Below, piece by piece: positions 26,405 to 34,782 of a DNA stretch of 41,584 nucleotides (the first letter of the stretch is position 1; the number at the start of each line of letters is the position of its first letter). The position numbers and the translations under genes were made by a program. Under the pieces are notes generated by a model, which saw only the letters and a list, made by a program, of their open reading frames with translations, had not been told where the DNA came from and searched no databases. The DNA is from Gammaproteobacteria bacterium. Lineage in GTDB: Bacteria > Pseudomonadota > Gammaproteobacteria > Pseudomonadales > Pseudohongiellaceae. The stretch covers positions 1 through 41,584 of the forward strand of contig JAURLQ010000079.1 of the NCBI GenBank assembly GCA_030831125.1. The letters are read 5' to 3'.

Positions 26405-26971
26405 ATGGACATATCGCCACTTGACGACAACGAGCTCGATTACCTCAACGACATGATATTCAAGTACGGGAGTGATGCAGCTGTAGGAGATGTCTCTGAA
26501 CTGGATGGTTTCCTCACGGCAATCGCTTCCGGTCCACAGGATGTCCAACCTGATGCCTGGTACGCTGAAATCTGGGGTGGAGAACTGCCCGTTTGGGAAG
26601 ATGCCAGTGAACAGACATCTTTCACTACGCTGGTTAACCGCATGATGGGTGTTATATCCGGCACCCTGCTTGAAGATCCCGACAATTACGAAGCACTGTT
26701 TCTTGAACAGGAAATGGGTGACAGGTTTTTTCTTGTAGTTGATCCCTGGTGTGCAGGCTACCTGCGCGGTATCGGCATGAATGCAGAAAGCTGGGGCGAA
26801 ATGCCTGAGGAGCTCATGGCAGAGCATCTGTACCCGGTGATGGTTTTTGCCGGAGATGAAAATGATGAAGAACTGCAGTCATTGACTGAAGAAGCGCTGG
26901 AAGACCTGCAACAAAGGCTTGAACCGGCTGCCTGTGCCATTCACGCCTACTGGCACGGCCAAAGGCAATAG
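26405..26971 (+). CDS. UPF0149 (YecA/YgfB-like) family protein
   Basis: A strongly acidic protein of 188 residues. The opening LDDNELDYLNDMIF with VSELDGFLTAIASGP, then WGGELPVWED, a long acidic helix and FLVVDPWCAGYLRGI are the hallmarks of the UPF0149 family (YecA, YgfB). The YecA C-terminal SEC-C zinc-binding motif (CxCx8CH/C) is absent, as in the shorter members. The function is unknown; YgfB of Pseudomonas influences gene expression. ATG 26405 matches the family start; the frame is open to 26309 but the extra 32 residues lack family features. It lies 123 bp after the HD gene and may belong to the same operon. A terminator follows at 27013. Confidence 0.85.
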   Translation: MDISPLDDNELDYLNDMIFKYGSDAAVGDVSELDGFLTAIASGPQDVQPDAWYAEIWGGELPVWEDASEQTSFTTLVNRMMGVISGTLLEDPDNYEALFLEQEMGDRFFLVVDPWCAGYLRGIGMNAESWGEMPEELMAEHLYPVMVFAGDENDEELQSLTEEALEDLQQRLEPAACAIHAYWHGQRQ

Positions 26972-27012
26972 GACTTTGCTGCTATCGCAGCACCATTCCG
27001 GAATCAGATTTG

Positions 27013-27043
27013 GAAACGGAGCCATTGCAGCCCCGTTTCTTTT
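27013..27043 (+). terminator. Intrinsic terminator after the UPF0149 gene
   Basis: GAAACGG (27013-27019) pairs with CCGTTTC (27033-27039) and is followed directly by TTTT (27040-27043). A small inner GC pair may extend the stem. It is about 40 bp after the stop, as expected for the end of the ftsH2-HD-UPF0149 unit. Confidence 0.65.
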
Positions 27044-27353
27044 ACAACTTGTTGCCTGACGCAATCAGAAGTTCAGATTCAGCGTAAGCTGAGAAACGAC
27101 GACCAAACAGGGTCATGCTGGTTGCAGGGATTGGCCAGGATTGCAGAAGATACTGATAATGCAAACAGGCTTTTGATGATTGTTCACGATTTATTGAGAG
27201 ACATAATCCTCAATGCCTGCCTCTGCAAGACACCTTGTGCATTGCCAAATGACGATATTTATTCAATCCGGGGGCCTAATTGATACCGGGAATAATGGCC
27301 CCGGCTCCTTTGGTTGTTATAATCCATCGCCTTTATGCAAGTGAGCAGGACCC
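27044..27353. other. argH upstream region with -10 box and inverted repeat
   Basis: No gene is visible. TATAAT at 27318-27323 lies 31 bp before the argH ATG and is the probable -10; the -35 is poor. Just upstream, CCGGGGGCC (27268-27276) and GGCCCCGG (27297-27304) form an inverted repeat with a 20-nt spacer, overlapping the -35 zone, and could be an operator. A small GTAA-loop hairpin (TCAGC/GCTGA) lies near 27080. No ArgR box is recognised. Confidence 0.4.
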
Positions 27354-28736
27354 ATGAGTCAGGACAAGCCCTGGGGCGGACGTTTTTCCGAACCCACTGA
27401 TGCCTTTGTAGAGCGCTTTACAGCCTCTGTCGGATTTGACCAGCGCATGTATGCAGCTGATATCCGAGGCTCGATTGCGCACGCCACCATGCTTGAAAAG
27501 GCAGGTATTCTTACGGGTGTCGAGCGGGAGCAAATAGTCACTGGTCTGCAGGCCATTCAGGCCGAGATCGAGGCCGGCAACTTTGAGTGGTCTGTCAAAC
27601 TCGAAGATGTACATATGAACATCGAGAGCCGTCTTACCGCGAATATTGGCGCAGTAGGTAAAAAGCTGCATACCGGCCGTTCACGCAATGACCAGGTTGC
27701 AACCGATATCAGACTCTTCGTACGGGATGAAATAGATGGCCTTTGTGCTCTTGTGCGCAAACTCCAGATTGGCATACTCGGACTGGCCGAGCAGGAAGCC
27801 AACACCATCATGCCGGGCTTCACACATCTGCAAACAGCACAGCCTGTGACCTTTGGTCATCACCTGATGGCCTGGTTCGAAATGCTGCAGCGTGATCATG
27901 CGCGTTTGCTGGACTGTCGCAAACGGGTAAATATCTGCCCGCTGGGTGCTGCTGCGCTTGCCGGTACCACCTATCCAATCGACAGGCACCTGACCGCTGA
28001 ACTGCTAGGTTTTGACAAACCCACAGAGAACTCCCTGGATTCAGTAAGTGACCGGGACTTTGCGATTGAATTGTGCGCTGCTGCCAGTCTGGTAATGATG
28101 CATCTGTCACGTTTTTCCGAGGAGCTCGTGTTGTGGACATCCTCCCAGTTCGATTTTATCGATCTCCCTGATCGTTTCTGTACCGGCTCTTCCATCATGC
28201 CGCAGAAAAAGAATCCTGATGTACCAGAGCTGGTACGCGGCAAGAGTGGTCGTGTAACCGGACATCTGGTAAGCCTGTTGATGCTGATGAAAGGACAACC
28301 GCTGGCATACAACAAGGACAATCAGGAAGACAAGGAGCCCCTGTTCGATACGCTCGATACCGTACGTGACTGTCTCAAGGCCTATGCCGACATGGTGCCT
28401 GCAATCAGGGCAAAAAGAGAGAACATGCGCAACGCTGCGCTGAAGGGCTATGCCACAGCAACCGATCTGGCTGACTATCTGGTCAAAAAAGGCATGCCTT
28501 TCCGGGATGCCCACGAAGTGGTCGGCAAGAGCGTTGCCTTCGGCATACAGCAGGGTCGGGATCTCAGCGAACTGACCCTTGAGGAACTGAAACAGTTCAG
28601 CAATACGATAGAACAGGACATTTATGCCGTACTCAGCCTCGAAGGATCAGTGGCCACGCGCGATCACATTGGTGGCACTGCGCCAGCGCAGGTAATGGCT
28701 GCTATCACCCGCGCCAGGAAACTGCTGGAAGACTGA
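27354..28736 (+). CDS. argH: Argininosuccinate lyase
   Basis: The last step of arginine synthesis, splitting argininosuccinate into arginine and fumarate. The 460 residues match the family. It opens [20 protein letters not shown], has [10 protein letters not shown] and [12 protein letters not shown], then the mobile catalytic loop signature [16 protein letters not shown] containing the catalytic Ser. The catalytic His is in [16 protein letters not shown]. No defect is seen. GAGCAGGA before ATG is a reasonable ribosome binding site. In Pseudomonas argH lies beside algZ/algR and hemC; here about 6.5 kb of unrelated genes separate it from hemC. Confidence 0.97.
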   Translation: MSQDKPWGGRFSEPTDAFVERFTASVGFDQRMYAADIRGSIAHATMLEKAGILTGVEREQIVTGLQAIQAEIEAGNFEWSVKLEDVHMNIESRLTANIGAVGKKLHTGRSRNDQVATDIRLFVRDEIDGLCALVRKLQIGILGLAEQEANTIMPGFTHLQTAQPVTFGHHLMAWFEMLQRDHARLLDCRKRVNICPLGAAALAGTTYPIDRHLTAELLGFDKPTENSLDSVSDRDFAIELCAAASLVMMHLSRFSEELVLWTSSQFDFIDLPDRFCTGSSIMPQKKNPDVPELVRGKSGRVTGHLVSLLMLMKGQPLAYNKDNQEDKEPLFDTLDTVRDCLKAYADMVPAIRAKRENMRNAALKGYATATDLADYLVKKGMPFRDAHEVVGKSVAFGIQQGRDLSELTLEELKQFSNTIEQDIYAVLSLEGSVATRDHIGGTAPAQVMAAITRARKLLED

Positions 28737-28776
28737 CCACAACAATCAAAACGATAACTACCCCAGAATCCCGGGG

Positions 28777-29889
28777 CTATTGCTGATCAGCCTGGCCCTG
28801 GTTTCCGATCTGCAGGCTCTGGTCCTGTGAATTGCGTGAGAACATCGACGCACTTTCCTCTTCACATTCATAAGGAAAGATTTCCGTGTTATCTGCAACA
28901 CGTGGAAATGTCATTCTCGCCTGGTAGGGCCGTGACAGATACACCGGGTCGGTCAGTGTGTATTCGTAGACCAGCGACAAGCCATCCTCGGAAAGACTGA
29001 AACGCTCGGTCAGGGTTTTCTGGTCGCTCGACGGAATGTCAGCACCCCGCCCAAGCGGTTGTACTGCACTGCCAATACCCCAGCCGGATGCCGGAAATCC
29101 CGTGCTCTGCAGAACAACAGCCGCACCATCCCGCCTGCCGGTAATGGTCCCGAACAACCCCTCATGACTTGAGCTAACAGCTGTGCCGTCAAGCGGCACG
29201 GTTCTGTCCACTTCCCAGGGCTGGTTGTAGATGGTAATAGCATTGCTTGCGACAGAAATCCTGAACAGATAGGGCGCATAGAACATATCAGGAAAACTCA
29301 TCGGTTCGCAGGTATTAGCTGGCGACTCTCTTGGATCATAGCTGTCTCTTGCAGCCTGACCGGCTTCGCTCAGGGGCAGCGGCTCATGGTTCTGTGGTCG
29401 CTGCACGCCAATCTGGTAAATGCCATTCATTGCTGCAGGATCACTGGCATCCAGATTGCGGGTTGCACTGACAAGTTCAGGGCGTCGCGCAGAAGCCATG
29501 GCGTACTGACGACCGCTTGCATCAGTAAAGTTGGAAGAATTCACAAAGCGGAAACCCGGCTGCCGGTTTGGCGCTGCAATGACAGTAATCCGGTCGCCGC
29601 TACGGAAGGTATCACGCTCAATACCCATGGCACGCAAACCGGCGGCAGCCTGTGATTCAATTTCCCAGCGCTGGGGCTCTGATTCCTGGGCAATTCCATC
29701 GACATAACTGATACCGTCTATCACCATGGAGGCATGAGGACTGCGCAACTTGAAGTCCACCACGGTGCCGCGAATCTCAATGGACTTGCTGGTATCAAAG
29801 TGGGTTGTTACGGCGTGGTGTGCAAGGGCAGTTGAGGTCAATACCGTGCACAATGTTGCAGCCAGCACAAATCTGGTTCTTTCTGACAT
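28777..29889 (-). CDS. Secreted DUF6152 family protein
   Basis: A 370-residue exported protein. A signal peptide (MSERTRFVLAATLCTVLT..) is cleaved after ALA, leaving HHAVTTHFDTSK. The first about 110 residues (IEIRGTVVDFKLRSPHASM) match the DUF6152 family of small periplasmic proteins. The remainder is an extra region ending in an Asn/Gln-rich tail, with no recognised domain. DUF6152 proteins often occur near PQQ dehydrogenases and other periplasmic oxidation genes, but none adjoins it here. The ATG at 29889 is preceded by GAGG six bases away and is preferred over the upstream ATG at 29901. Function unknown. Convergent with argH. Confidence 0.75.
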   Translation of the reverse strand: MSERTRFVLAATLCTVLTSTALAHHAVTTHFDTSKSIEIRGTVVDFKLRSPHASMVIDGISYVDGIAQESEPQRWEIESQAAAGLRAMGIERDTFRSGDRITVIAAPNRQPGFRFVNSSNFTDASGRQYAMASARRPELVSATRNLDASDPAAMNGIYQIGVQRPQNHEPLPLSEAGQAARDSYDPRESPANTCEPMSFPDMFYAPYLFRISVASNAITIYNQPWEVDRTVPLDGTAVSSSHEGLFGTITGRRDGAAVVLQSTGFPASGWGIGSAVQPLGRGADIPSSDQKTLTERFSLSEDGLSLVYEYTLTDPVYLSRPYQARMTFPRVADNTEIFPYECEEESASMFSRNSQDQSLQIGNQGQADQQ

Positions 29890-30022
29890 GGAACACCTCA
29901 TTCCCGGAATATTGAAAACTGACTGTAGGGCCGCACAGCGATCAGGTCAACCCGGGGCAAGCAGACAAGTTAGCGTGTTTCTGTGCAGGCAGCTGAATCA
30001 TTCACCTGGACGTTGCACTTTG

Positions 30023-31912
30023 TCAGTTGACAGTCTCAGCTTCTTCCAGCGCTTCCGAAAGTCCTATCCATTCCTCTTCAGTTTCCTGCCGGGCGCTTTT
30101 GACTTTGACCTGCTTTTCCAGCAACGCGGCCAGCCTGTCCTTGCTGGCCTCTTCATAGAGCGAAGCATCAGCCAACGCGGATTCAATTTCTGAGGCCTGT
30201 GCGTGCAGTTTTTCCATCTGCTTTTCCAGCTTCTTCAGTTTTTCCTTCAGAGGCTTGAGCTGTTCGCGGTTCTGTGCGGCAAGCTGGCGCTGTTCCCGTC
30301 GACCAGGTGCAGCAGTTTCCTGCTTTGCTCCGGCCTTTACTTCAGAGGTTTTGTCAGTAATGAGATTTTCGTAATCATCAAGAGAGCCATCGAAGAAATC
30401 CACACTGCCTCCCCTGATCAGCAGGAACTGGTCCACTGTGTTGTTCAACAAATGTCGGTCGTGCGACACGAGAATCAGGGCACATTCGTATTCCTGCAAC
30501 GCCCGGGTCAGTGCATGTACCATTTCAAGATCAAGATGGTTGGTCGGCTCATCCATCAGCAACAGATTGGGCCGCTGCCAGGCTACCAGTGCCAGAGCCA
30601 GCCTGGATTTCTCTCCGCCCGAAAACCTGCCGATAACAGCATCAACCTGTTCTCCCCTGAAAGCAAAGGAACCCAGGAAATTCCTTATTTCCTGTTCTGG
30701 TACTTTCGAGTCGAGTCTCTGGAAAAGCTGCAGGGGTGAAGCCTGCTGATCCAGCTCGTCTGTCTGGTGCTGGGCACAGTAACCCACCACAAGATGGTCT
30801 GACTTGTGAATCAGTCCATCCACTGGTGATAACTGGCCACACAGGGTTTTCAGAAAGGTGGACTTGCCCTGCCCGTTCGGTCCCAGCAGGCCCAGACGCG
30901 CACTGCCATTGACCGTGAGATTCAGTTTGCTGAACAGGGGCCTGTTGTATCCCACACCAAGATTTTCGCAACTAAGCAGCACATCCGGCTGTCGAAGCGC
31001 TTCCCTGAAGCGGAAACGAAAAGGGGAATCGACATGGGCAGGCTCGATTTCAACCATTCGCTGCAATTCCTTGAGCCGGCTCTGGGCCTGCTTTGCCTTG
31101 GAAGCCTTGGCCCTGAATCGACGCACAAAATCTTCCATGTGCGCTTTCTGCAGTTGCTGCTTCTCATACGCTGCCTGCTGCTGGGCCAACCTCTCGGCTT
31201 TCTGTTTTTCGTATGAGCTGTAGTTGCCGCGATAGGTAATGAGGTTGCGGTTTTCAAAACTGATGATGTGACCGACCACTTCATCAAGAAACTGACGGTC
31301 ATGCGAAATAAGTACTACTGTGCCTTCATAACGCAGCAGCCATTGACGCAGCCAGAGCGTCGCTTCCAGATCAAGGTGGTTGGTGGGCTCGTCCAGCAGC
31401 AAGAGGTCTGATGGCTGGATCAGCGCCTGGGCCAGGTTCAGCCTGATGCGCCATCCACCGGAAAAGTCGCTTACTGTTCTGTTGAAATCACCGGTGCTGA
31501 AGCCGAGACCCATTAGTAACTGCTCTGCCCTGTTGTTGATGGTCCATCCATCCACGGCCTCAAAACCGGCATACAGTTCTGCCATCGCGTCATGGTTGTC
31601 GTTTTCTTCTGCAATCTTCAGGGCAGCTTCAATCTCGCGGAACTGATGGTGACCGTCGATAACGTAGTCCATGGCAATGCGATTGCTGGCTTCAGTCTCC
31701 TGCAGCATCTGCGCTCTTCTGCATGACTCAGGTATCAGTACTTCACCCGCGTCATGGGTCATCTCACCCATCAACAAACGAAACAGCGTGGTTTTGCCAC
31801 ACCCGTTACGCCCAATGACGCCCAGCTTCTGGCCCTGATAGATCATCAGGGAAGCTTCCTGCAAAAGCGGGGTTGCACTCTGGTAAAGGGTTATGTCCTT
31901 CAGGGAAATCAT
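30023..31912 (-). CDS. ABC-F family ATPase (YheS-like)
   Basis: A soluble ATPase of 629 residues with two ABC modules and no membrane domain. The first has Walker A GRNGCGKTT, signature DFSGGWRIRLNLAQAL and Walker B LLLLDEPTNHLD. The linker (about 235-310) is charged and helical, as in translation-acting ABC-F proteins. The second has GPNGQGKST, RFSGGEKSRLALALV and LLMDEPTNHLD. A long coiled-coil C terminus rich in Glu, Lys and Gln follows. ABC-F proteins bind the ribosomal E site and relieve translational stalling; YheS is the best match by length and linker, while Uup is less likely. The start is ATG at 31912. It is divergent from mscS across 234 bp. Confidence 0.92.
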   Translation of the reverse strand: MISLKDITLYQSATPLLQEASLMIYQGQKLGVIGRNGCGKTTLFRLLMGEMTHDAGEVLIPESCRRAQMLQETEASNRIAMDYVIDGHHQFREIEAALKIAEENDNHDAMAELYAGFEAVDGWTINNRAEQLLMGLGFSTGDFNRTVSDFSGGWRIRLNLAQALIQPSDLLLLDEPTNHLDLEATLWLRQWLLRYEGTVVLISHDRQFLDEVVGHIISFENRNLITYRGNYSSYEKQKAERLAQQQAAYEKQQLQKAHMEDFVRRFRAKASKAKQAQSRLKELQRMVEIEPAHVDSPFRFRFREALRQPDVLLSCENLGVGYNRPLFSKLNLTVNGSARLGLLGPNGQGKSTFLKTLCGQLSPVDGLIHKSDHLVVGYCAQHQTDELDQQASPLQLFQRLDSKVPEQEIRNFLGSFAFRGEQVDAVIGRFSGGEKSRLALALVAWQRPNLLLMDEPTNHLDLEMVHALTRALQEYECALILVSHDRHLLNNTVDQFLLIRGGSVDFFDGSLDDYENLITDKTSEVKAGAKQETAAPGRREQRQLAAQNREQLKPLKEKLKKLEKQMEKLHAQASEIESALADASLYEEASKDRLAALLEKQVKVKSARQETEEEWIGLSEALEEAETVN

Positions 31913-32080
31913 CTGGTTCGGTCTTGGAAAAAAGGGCGCATTATCCGTGTTTTCATACGCCTGATCGAGACAATAAATCAGGAACTACAGTAACAGCCGG
32001 AATCAACACGAATTATCCACGGAATCCGGTCAAGGGATAATCACAAATGCGGCAATTCCCGATTTCAGTCAAGCTGACGC

Positions 32081-32108
32081 TTGTCAGTACTCGGCATCTT
32101 GGTAATAT
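32081..32108 (+). promoter_or_regulatory. Promoter of mscS
   Basis: TTGTCA (32081-32086) and TAATAT (32103-32108) are 16 bp apart. The predicted start gives a leader of about 30 nt that contains the GAGGAG ribosome binding site of mscS. Confidence 0.55.
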
Positions 32109-32146
32109 ACCTGCGAGCAATTTGACTTTTTTGCTGAGGAGCAACT

Positions 32147-32965
32147 GTGGAAGACAGCATGACCATGATCCAGACCTATATAGTGCCGTGGGCCATCAAA
32201 CTGGTGATAGCACTGGCAATATTTATTATAGGCAAATGGGTGGCCCGGGCCATCACCAGCGCGACGACCAAACTGCTGTCAAAATCCGGTCTCGACGAAA
32301 TGCTGGTGAAATTTCTCAGCAATCTCACTTATACGCTCCTGCTGATTGCGGTTGTTCTTGCCGCAATAGACAGCCTGGGTATCAATGTTACTTCCCTCCT
32401 TGCAATTGTCGGCGCTGCTGGTCTGGCCGTTGGTCTGGCACTCAAGGATTCCCTTTCCAATTTTGCAGCAGGCGTGATGATCATCATTTTCCGTCCCTTC
32501 AAGATTGGCGATGTCATCAATGCGGGCGGATCACTCGGCGTTGTCGATGAAATCGGCATGTTTTGCACGCTTATGCATACCCCGGACAACCAGCGCATCA
32601 TCATGCCCAACTCTGCCGTGATCAATGGCACCATCATCAACATCAATGCTCTGGGTACACGCCGTGTGGATCTTGTCATTGGCATCGGTTACGGGGACAA
32701 CATCGGTACTGCGAAAGATATCATCACCAAACTGGTAGAAGCCGATACACGCATCCTCAAGGATCCGGCCTTCAGCATCGGTGTACTCGAACTTGCTGAC
32801 AGCAGTGTCAACCTGTTTGTGCGCCCCTGGGTGAATTCGGCAGATTTCTGGGCGGTGAAAACCGAACTGACGGAAAATATCAAGGTAGAATTGGATGAAG
32901 CAGGTATTACCATCCCCTATCCCCAGCAGGATGTGCACATGCATCAGGTGGAGAAAAGCGCCTGA
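32147..32965 (+). CDS. mscS: Small-conductance mechanosensitive channel MscS
   Basis: A 272-residue inner-membrane channel that opens under hypo-osmotic tension. Three transmembrane helices are seen (about 15-35, 59-78, 82-105). The pore helix TM3 carries the Gly/Ala pattern VGAAGLAVGLALKDSLSNFAAG. The cytoplasmic beta domain follows (FKIGDVINAGG..GVVDEIGMFCT, PNSAVING), and the cage ends in HQVEKSA. Length and features match E. coli MscS. The start is GTG, five bases after GAGGAG. The next gene starts 5 bp after the stop. A strong hairpin 28 bp after the stop, inside the next gene, may end most mscS transcripts. Confidence 0.95.
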   Translation: MEDSMTMIQTYIVPWAIKLVIALAIFIIGKWVARAITSATTKLLSKSGLDEMLVKFLSNLTYTLLLIAVVLAAIDSLGINVTSLLAIVGAAGLAVGLALKDSLSNFAAGVMIIIFRPFKIGDVINAGGSLGVVDEIGMFCTLMHTPDNQRIIMPNSAVINGTIININALGTRRVDLVIGIGYGDNIGTAKDIITKLVEADTRILKDPAFSIGVLELADSSVNLFVRPWVNSADFWAVKTELTENIKVELDEAGITIPYPQQDVHMHQVEKSA

Positions 32966-32970
32966 AGCTG

Positions 32971-34011
32971 ATGAAAGCCTTGATCAACAGAATACGGGCG
33001 CTTTTAGGCGCCCGTACTTTTCAGGACGAAGACTACGAAAGGCGCGTCCGCAATGAACTGGCAAACTTCAGGGAAGTCACCAATGTTCATGATCTGCCGG
33101 AGATCTTCCATTACTGGTCCAACAAGCATCTGGCACCACCCAAATTCCACCCTTACGGTATTACCGATCCGGAACAGTTCTTTTTCCTTTATGCCTCAAA
33201 GTTTCATGACAGGTTTCCTGACGCCTCCATCAGGATGGTCAGTATAGGTAGTGGTAATTGCGACATGGAAGTGAGACTGGCGGCCAAACTCAAAGCAGCC
33301 GGTGTTGCAGATTTCACTATCGATTGTCTCGACATCAACACTGACATGCTTGCACGTGGAAAGGTACTGGCCCGGGAGCATGGTGTCTCGCAGCACATAA
33401 AGGGCTCAGAGGCAGATTTCAACAGATGGAAACCCTCCGGCACTTATGACATTGTGCTGGCAAACCAGTGCCTGCATCACGTAGTAGAACTTGAATCCCT
33501 TTTCAGTGCCGTGCGCAAATGTCTGAACCCACAGGGCTATTTTCTGGTATCAGACATGATAGGCCGCAACGGACACCAGCGCTGGCCAGAAGCCCTTGCG
33601 CTTGTGCAGCAGTTCTGGGAAGAACTACCCGAAAGTTACCGCTATAACCAGTTACTGAAACGCCAGGAACCGCAATACATCAATCACAATTGTGCTGAAG
33701 ACAGCTTTGAGGGTATCCGGGCACAGGACATTCTGCCCCTGTTGATAAGTAACTTTCATTTTGAACTGTTCCTGCCCTTTGCCAACATCATCATGACATT
33801 CATCGACAGGCCTTTCGGTCACAACTTTGATGCCAAAGCACAATGGGATCGCGACTTCATTGATCGTGTGCATGCACGGGATGAGGCTGGCATGCTCAAC
33901 GGAGAGCTCAAGCCCACCAGCATGCTGGCAGTGCTGCGTACCACAAAGGTTGAAACTACCCAGCTTCATCCGAAACTGAGTCCCACCTTCTGCGTTCGCA
34001 ACCCCGACTGA
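32971..34011 (+). CDS. Class I SAM-dependent methyltransferase
   Basis: A 346-residue protein with a helical N-terminal domain (1-85) and a Rossmann methyltransferase domain. Motif I is MVSIGSGNCDMEVRLA (89-104), the acidic residue that binds the SAM ribose is D121 (CLDIN), motif IV is IVLANQCLHHV (161-171), and GYFLVSDMIG is motif VI. The C-terminal part (about 210-310) has no recognisable features and probably forms the acceptor pocket. The acceptor is unknown. The ATG is 5 bp after mscS, so the genes are likely transcribed together. A terminator-like hairpin lies in codons 8-16. An SDR gene follows 42 bp downstream. Confidence 0.8.
   Translation: MKALINRIRALLGARTFQDEDYERRVRNELANFREVTNVHDLPEIFHYWSNKHLAPPKFHPYGITDPEQFFFLYASKFHDRFPDASIRMVSIGSGNCDMEVRLAAKLKAAGVADFTIDCLDINTDMLARGKVLAREHGVSQHIKGSEADFNRWKPSGTYDIVLANQCLHHVVELESLFSAVRKCLNPQGYFLVSDMIGRNGHQRWPEALALVQQFWEELPESYRYNQLLKRQEPQYINHNCAEDSFEGIRAQDILPLLISNFHFELFLPFANIIMTFIDRPFGHNFDAKAQWDRDFIDRVHARDEAGMLNGELKPTSMLAVLRTTKVETTQLHPKLSPTFCVRNPD
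32993..33021 (+). terminator. Intrinsic-terminator-like hairpin inside the start of the methyltransferase gene
   Basis: TACGGGCGC (32993-33001) pairs perfectly with GCGCCCGTA (33008-33016), loop TTTTAG, followed by CTTTTC. The stem is GC-rich and nine pairs long. It covers codons 8-16 of the methyltransferase and begins 28 bp after the mscS stop, where an mscS terminator would be expected. Confidence 0.5.
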
Positions 34012-34053
34012 GAGTCTGGCAATCACAAAAATGCACCACTGAAGGAGGCTTCA

Positions 34054-34743
34054 ATGCAGACTATAGTTATCACGGGCGCCAATCGTGGTATCGGACTTGC
34101 CTTGTCCAGAGAATTCACCGAAAAGGGCTGGCATGTTATTGCCACCTGCAGAAATCCGTCTTCAGCCTCTGCTCTTCAGGCACTGGCAAATAAAGGACAA
34201 CTTGAAATATTCCAGTGTGATGTAAGCAGCGCTTCTGAAACAGCAGCGTTGTGTGATGCGCTTTCCGGCAAACCAATAGATGTACTTGTCAACAATGCAG
34301 GCATCATGGGAGGTGAACATCAGGATCTTGACGATATGGATTACGAGGCCTGGGCCAGCACCATGGATATCAATGTCCTGGCGCCATTTCGCATCAGCAC
34401 ATCCTTGCTGCCCTGCCTGCGACTGTCGACAAACCCCAGAATTATCACAATTTCCAGTCAGATGGGTGCATTTGGCAAAGTCATGGGCACCGGACAGTAT
34501 GCCTATCGCAGTTCCAAGGCTGCAGTGAGCAAGGTAATGCAGGTAATGGCACTGCAACTTGCGAATGAAGGAATTATTGTATGCCCCGTGCACCCCGGAT
34601 GGGTCCAAACCGATATGGGAGGCCCTTCTGCCACCATCACAACAGCTGAAAGTGCAGCAGGTCTCTACAAATTGATTGATGGTTTGACAATGGAAAAAAG
34701 CGGCCGTTTCTGGACCTGGGATGGAAACGAGCATGTCTGGTAA
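34054..34743 (+). CDS. Short-chain dehydrogenase/reductase (SDR, C-factor-like)
   Basis: A 229-residue NAD(P)-dependent oxidoreductase of the classical SDR fold. The cofactor motif is TGANRGIG (7-14), followed by CDVSS, NNAG (80-83), the catalytic S134/S135 region and Y151-x-x-x-K155 (YRSSK). TCR after the second strand suggests NADP. The short size and C-terminal pattern VHPGWVQTDMGGPSA..SAAGLYKLIDGL resemble the C-factor/YciK-like subgroup. The substrate is unknown. AAGGAGG seven bases before the ATG is a strong ribosome binding site. It follows the methyltransferase by 42 bp and is convergent with the GGDEF gene. Confidence 0.88.
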   Translation: MQTIVITGANRGIGLALSREFTEKGWHVIATCRNPSSASALQALANKGQLEIFQCDVSSASETAALCDALSGKPIDVLVNNAGIMGGEHQDLDDMDYEAWASTMDINVLAPFRISTSLLPCLRLSTNPRIITISSQMGAFGKVMGTGQYAYRSSKAAVSKVMQVMALQLANEGIIVCPVHPGWVQTDMGGPSATITTAESAAGLYKLIDGLTMEKSGRFWTWDGNEHVW

Positions 34744-34782
34744 TAACTGCAGACAAAGTTGACATGAACCGATAGGCCCCTT

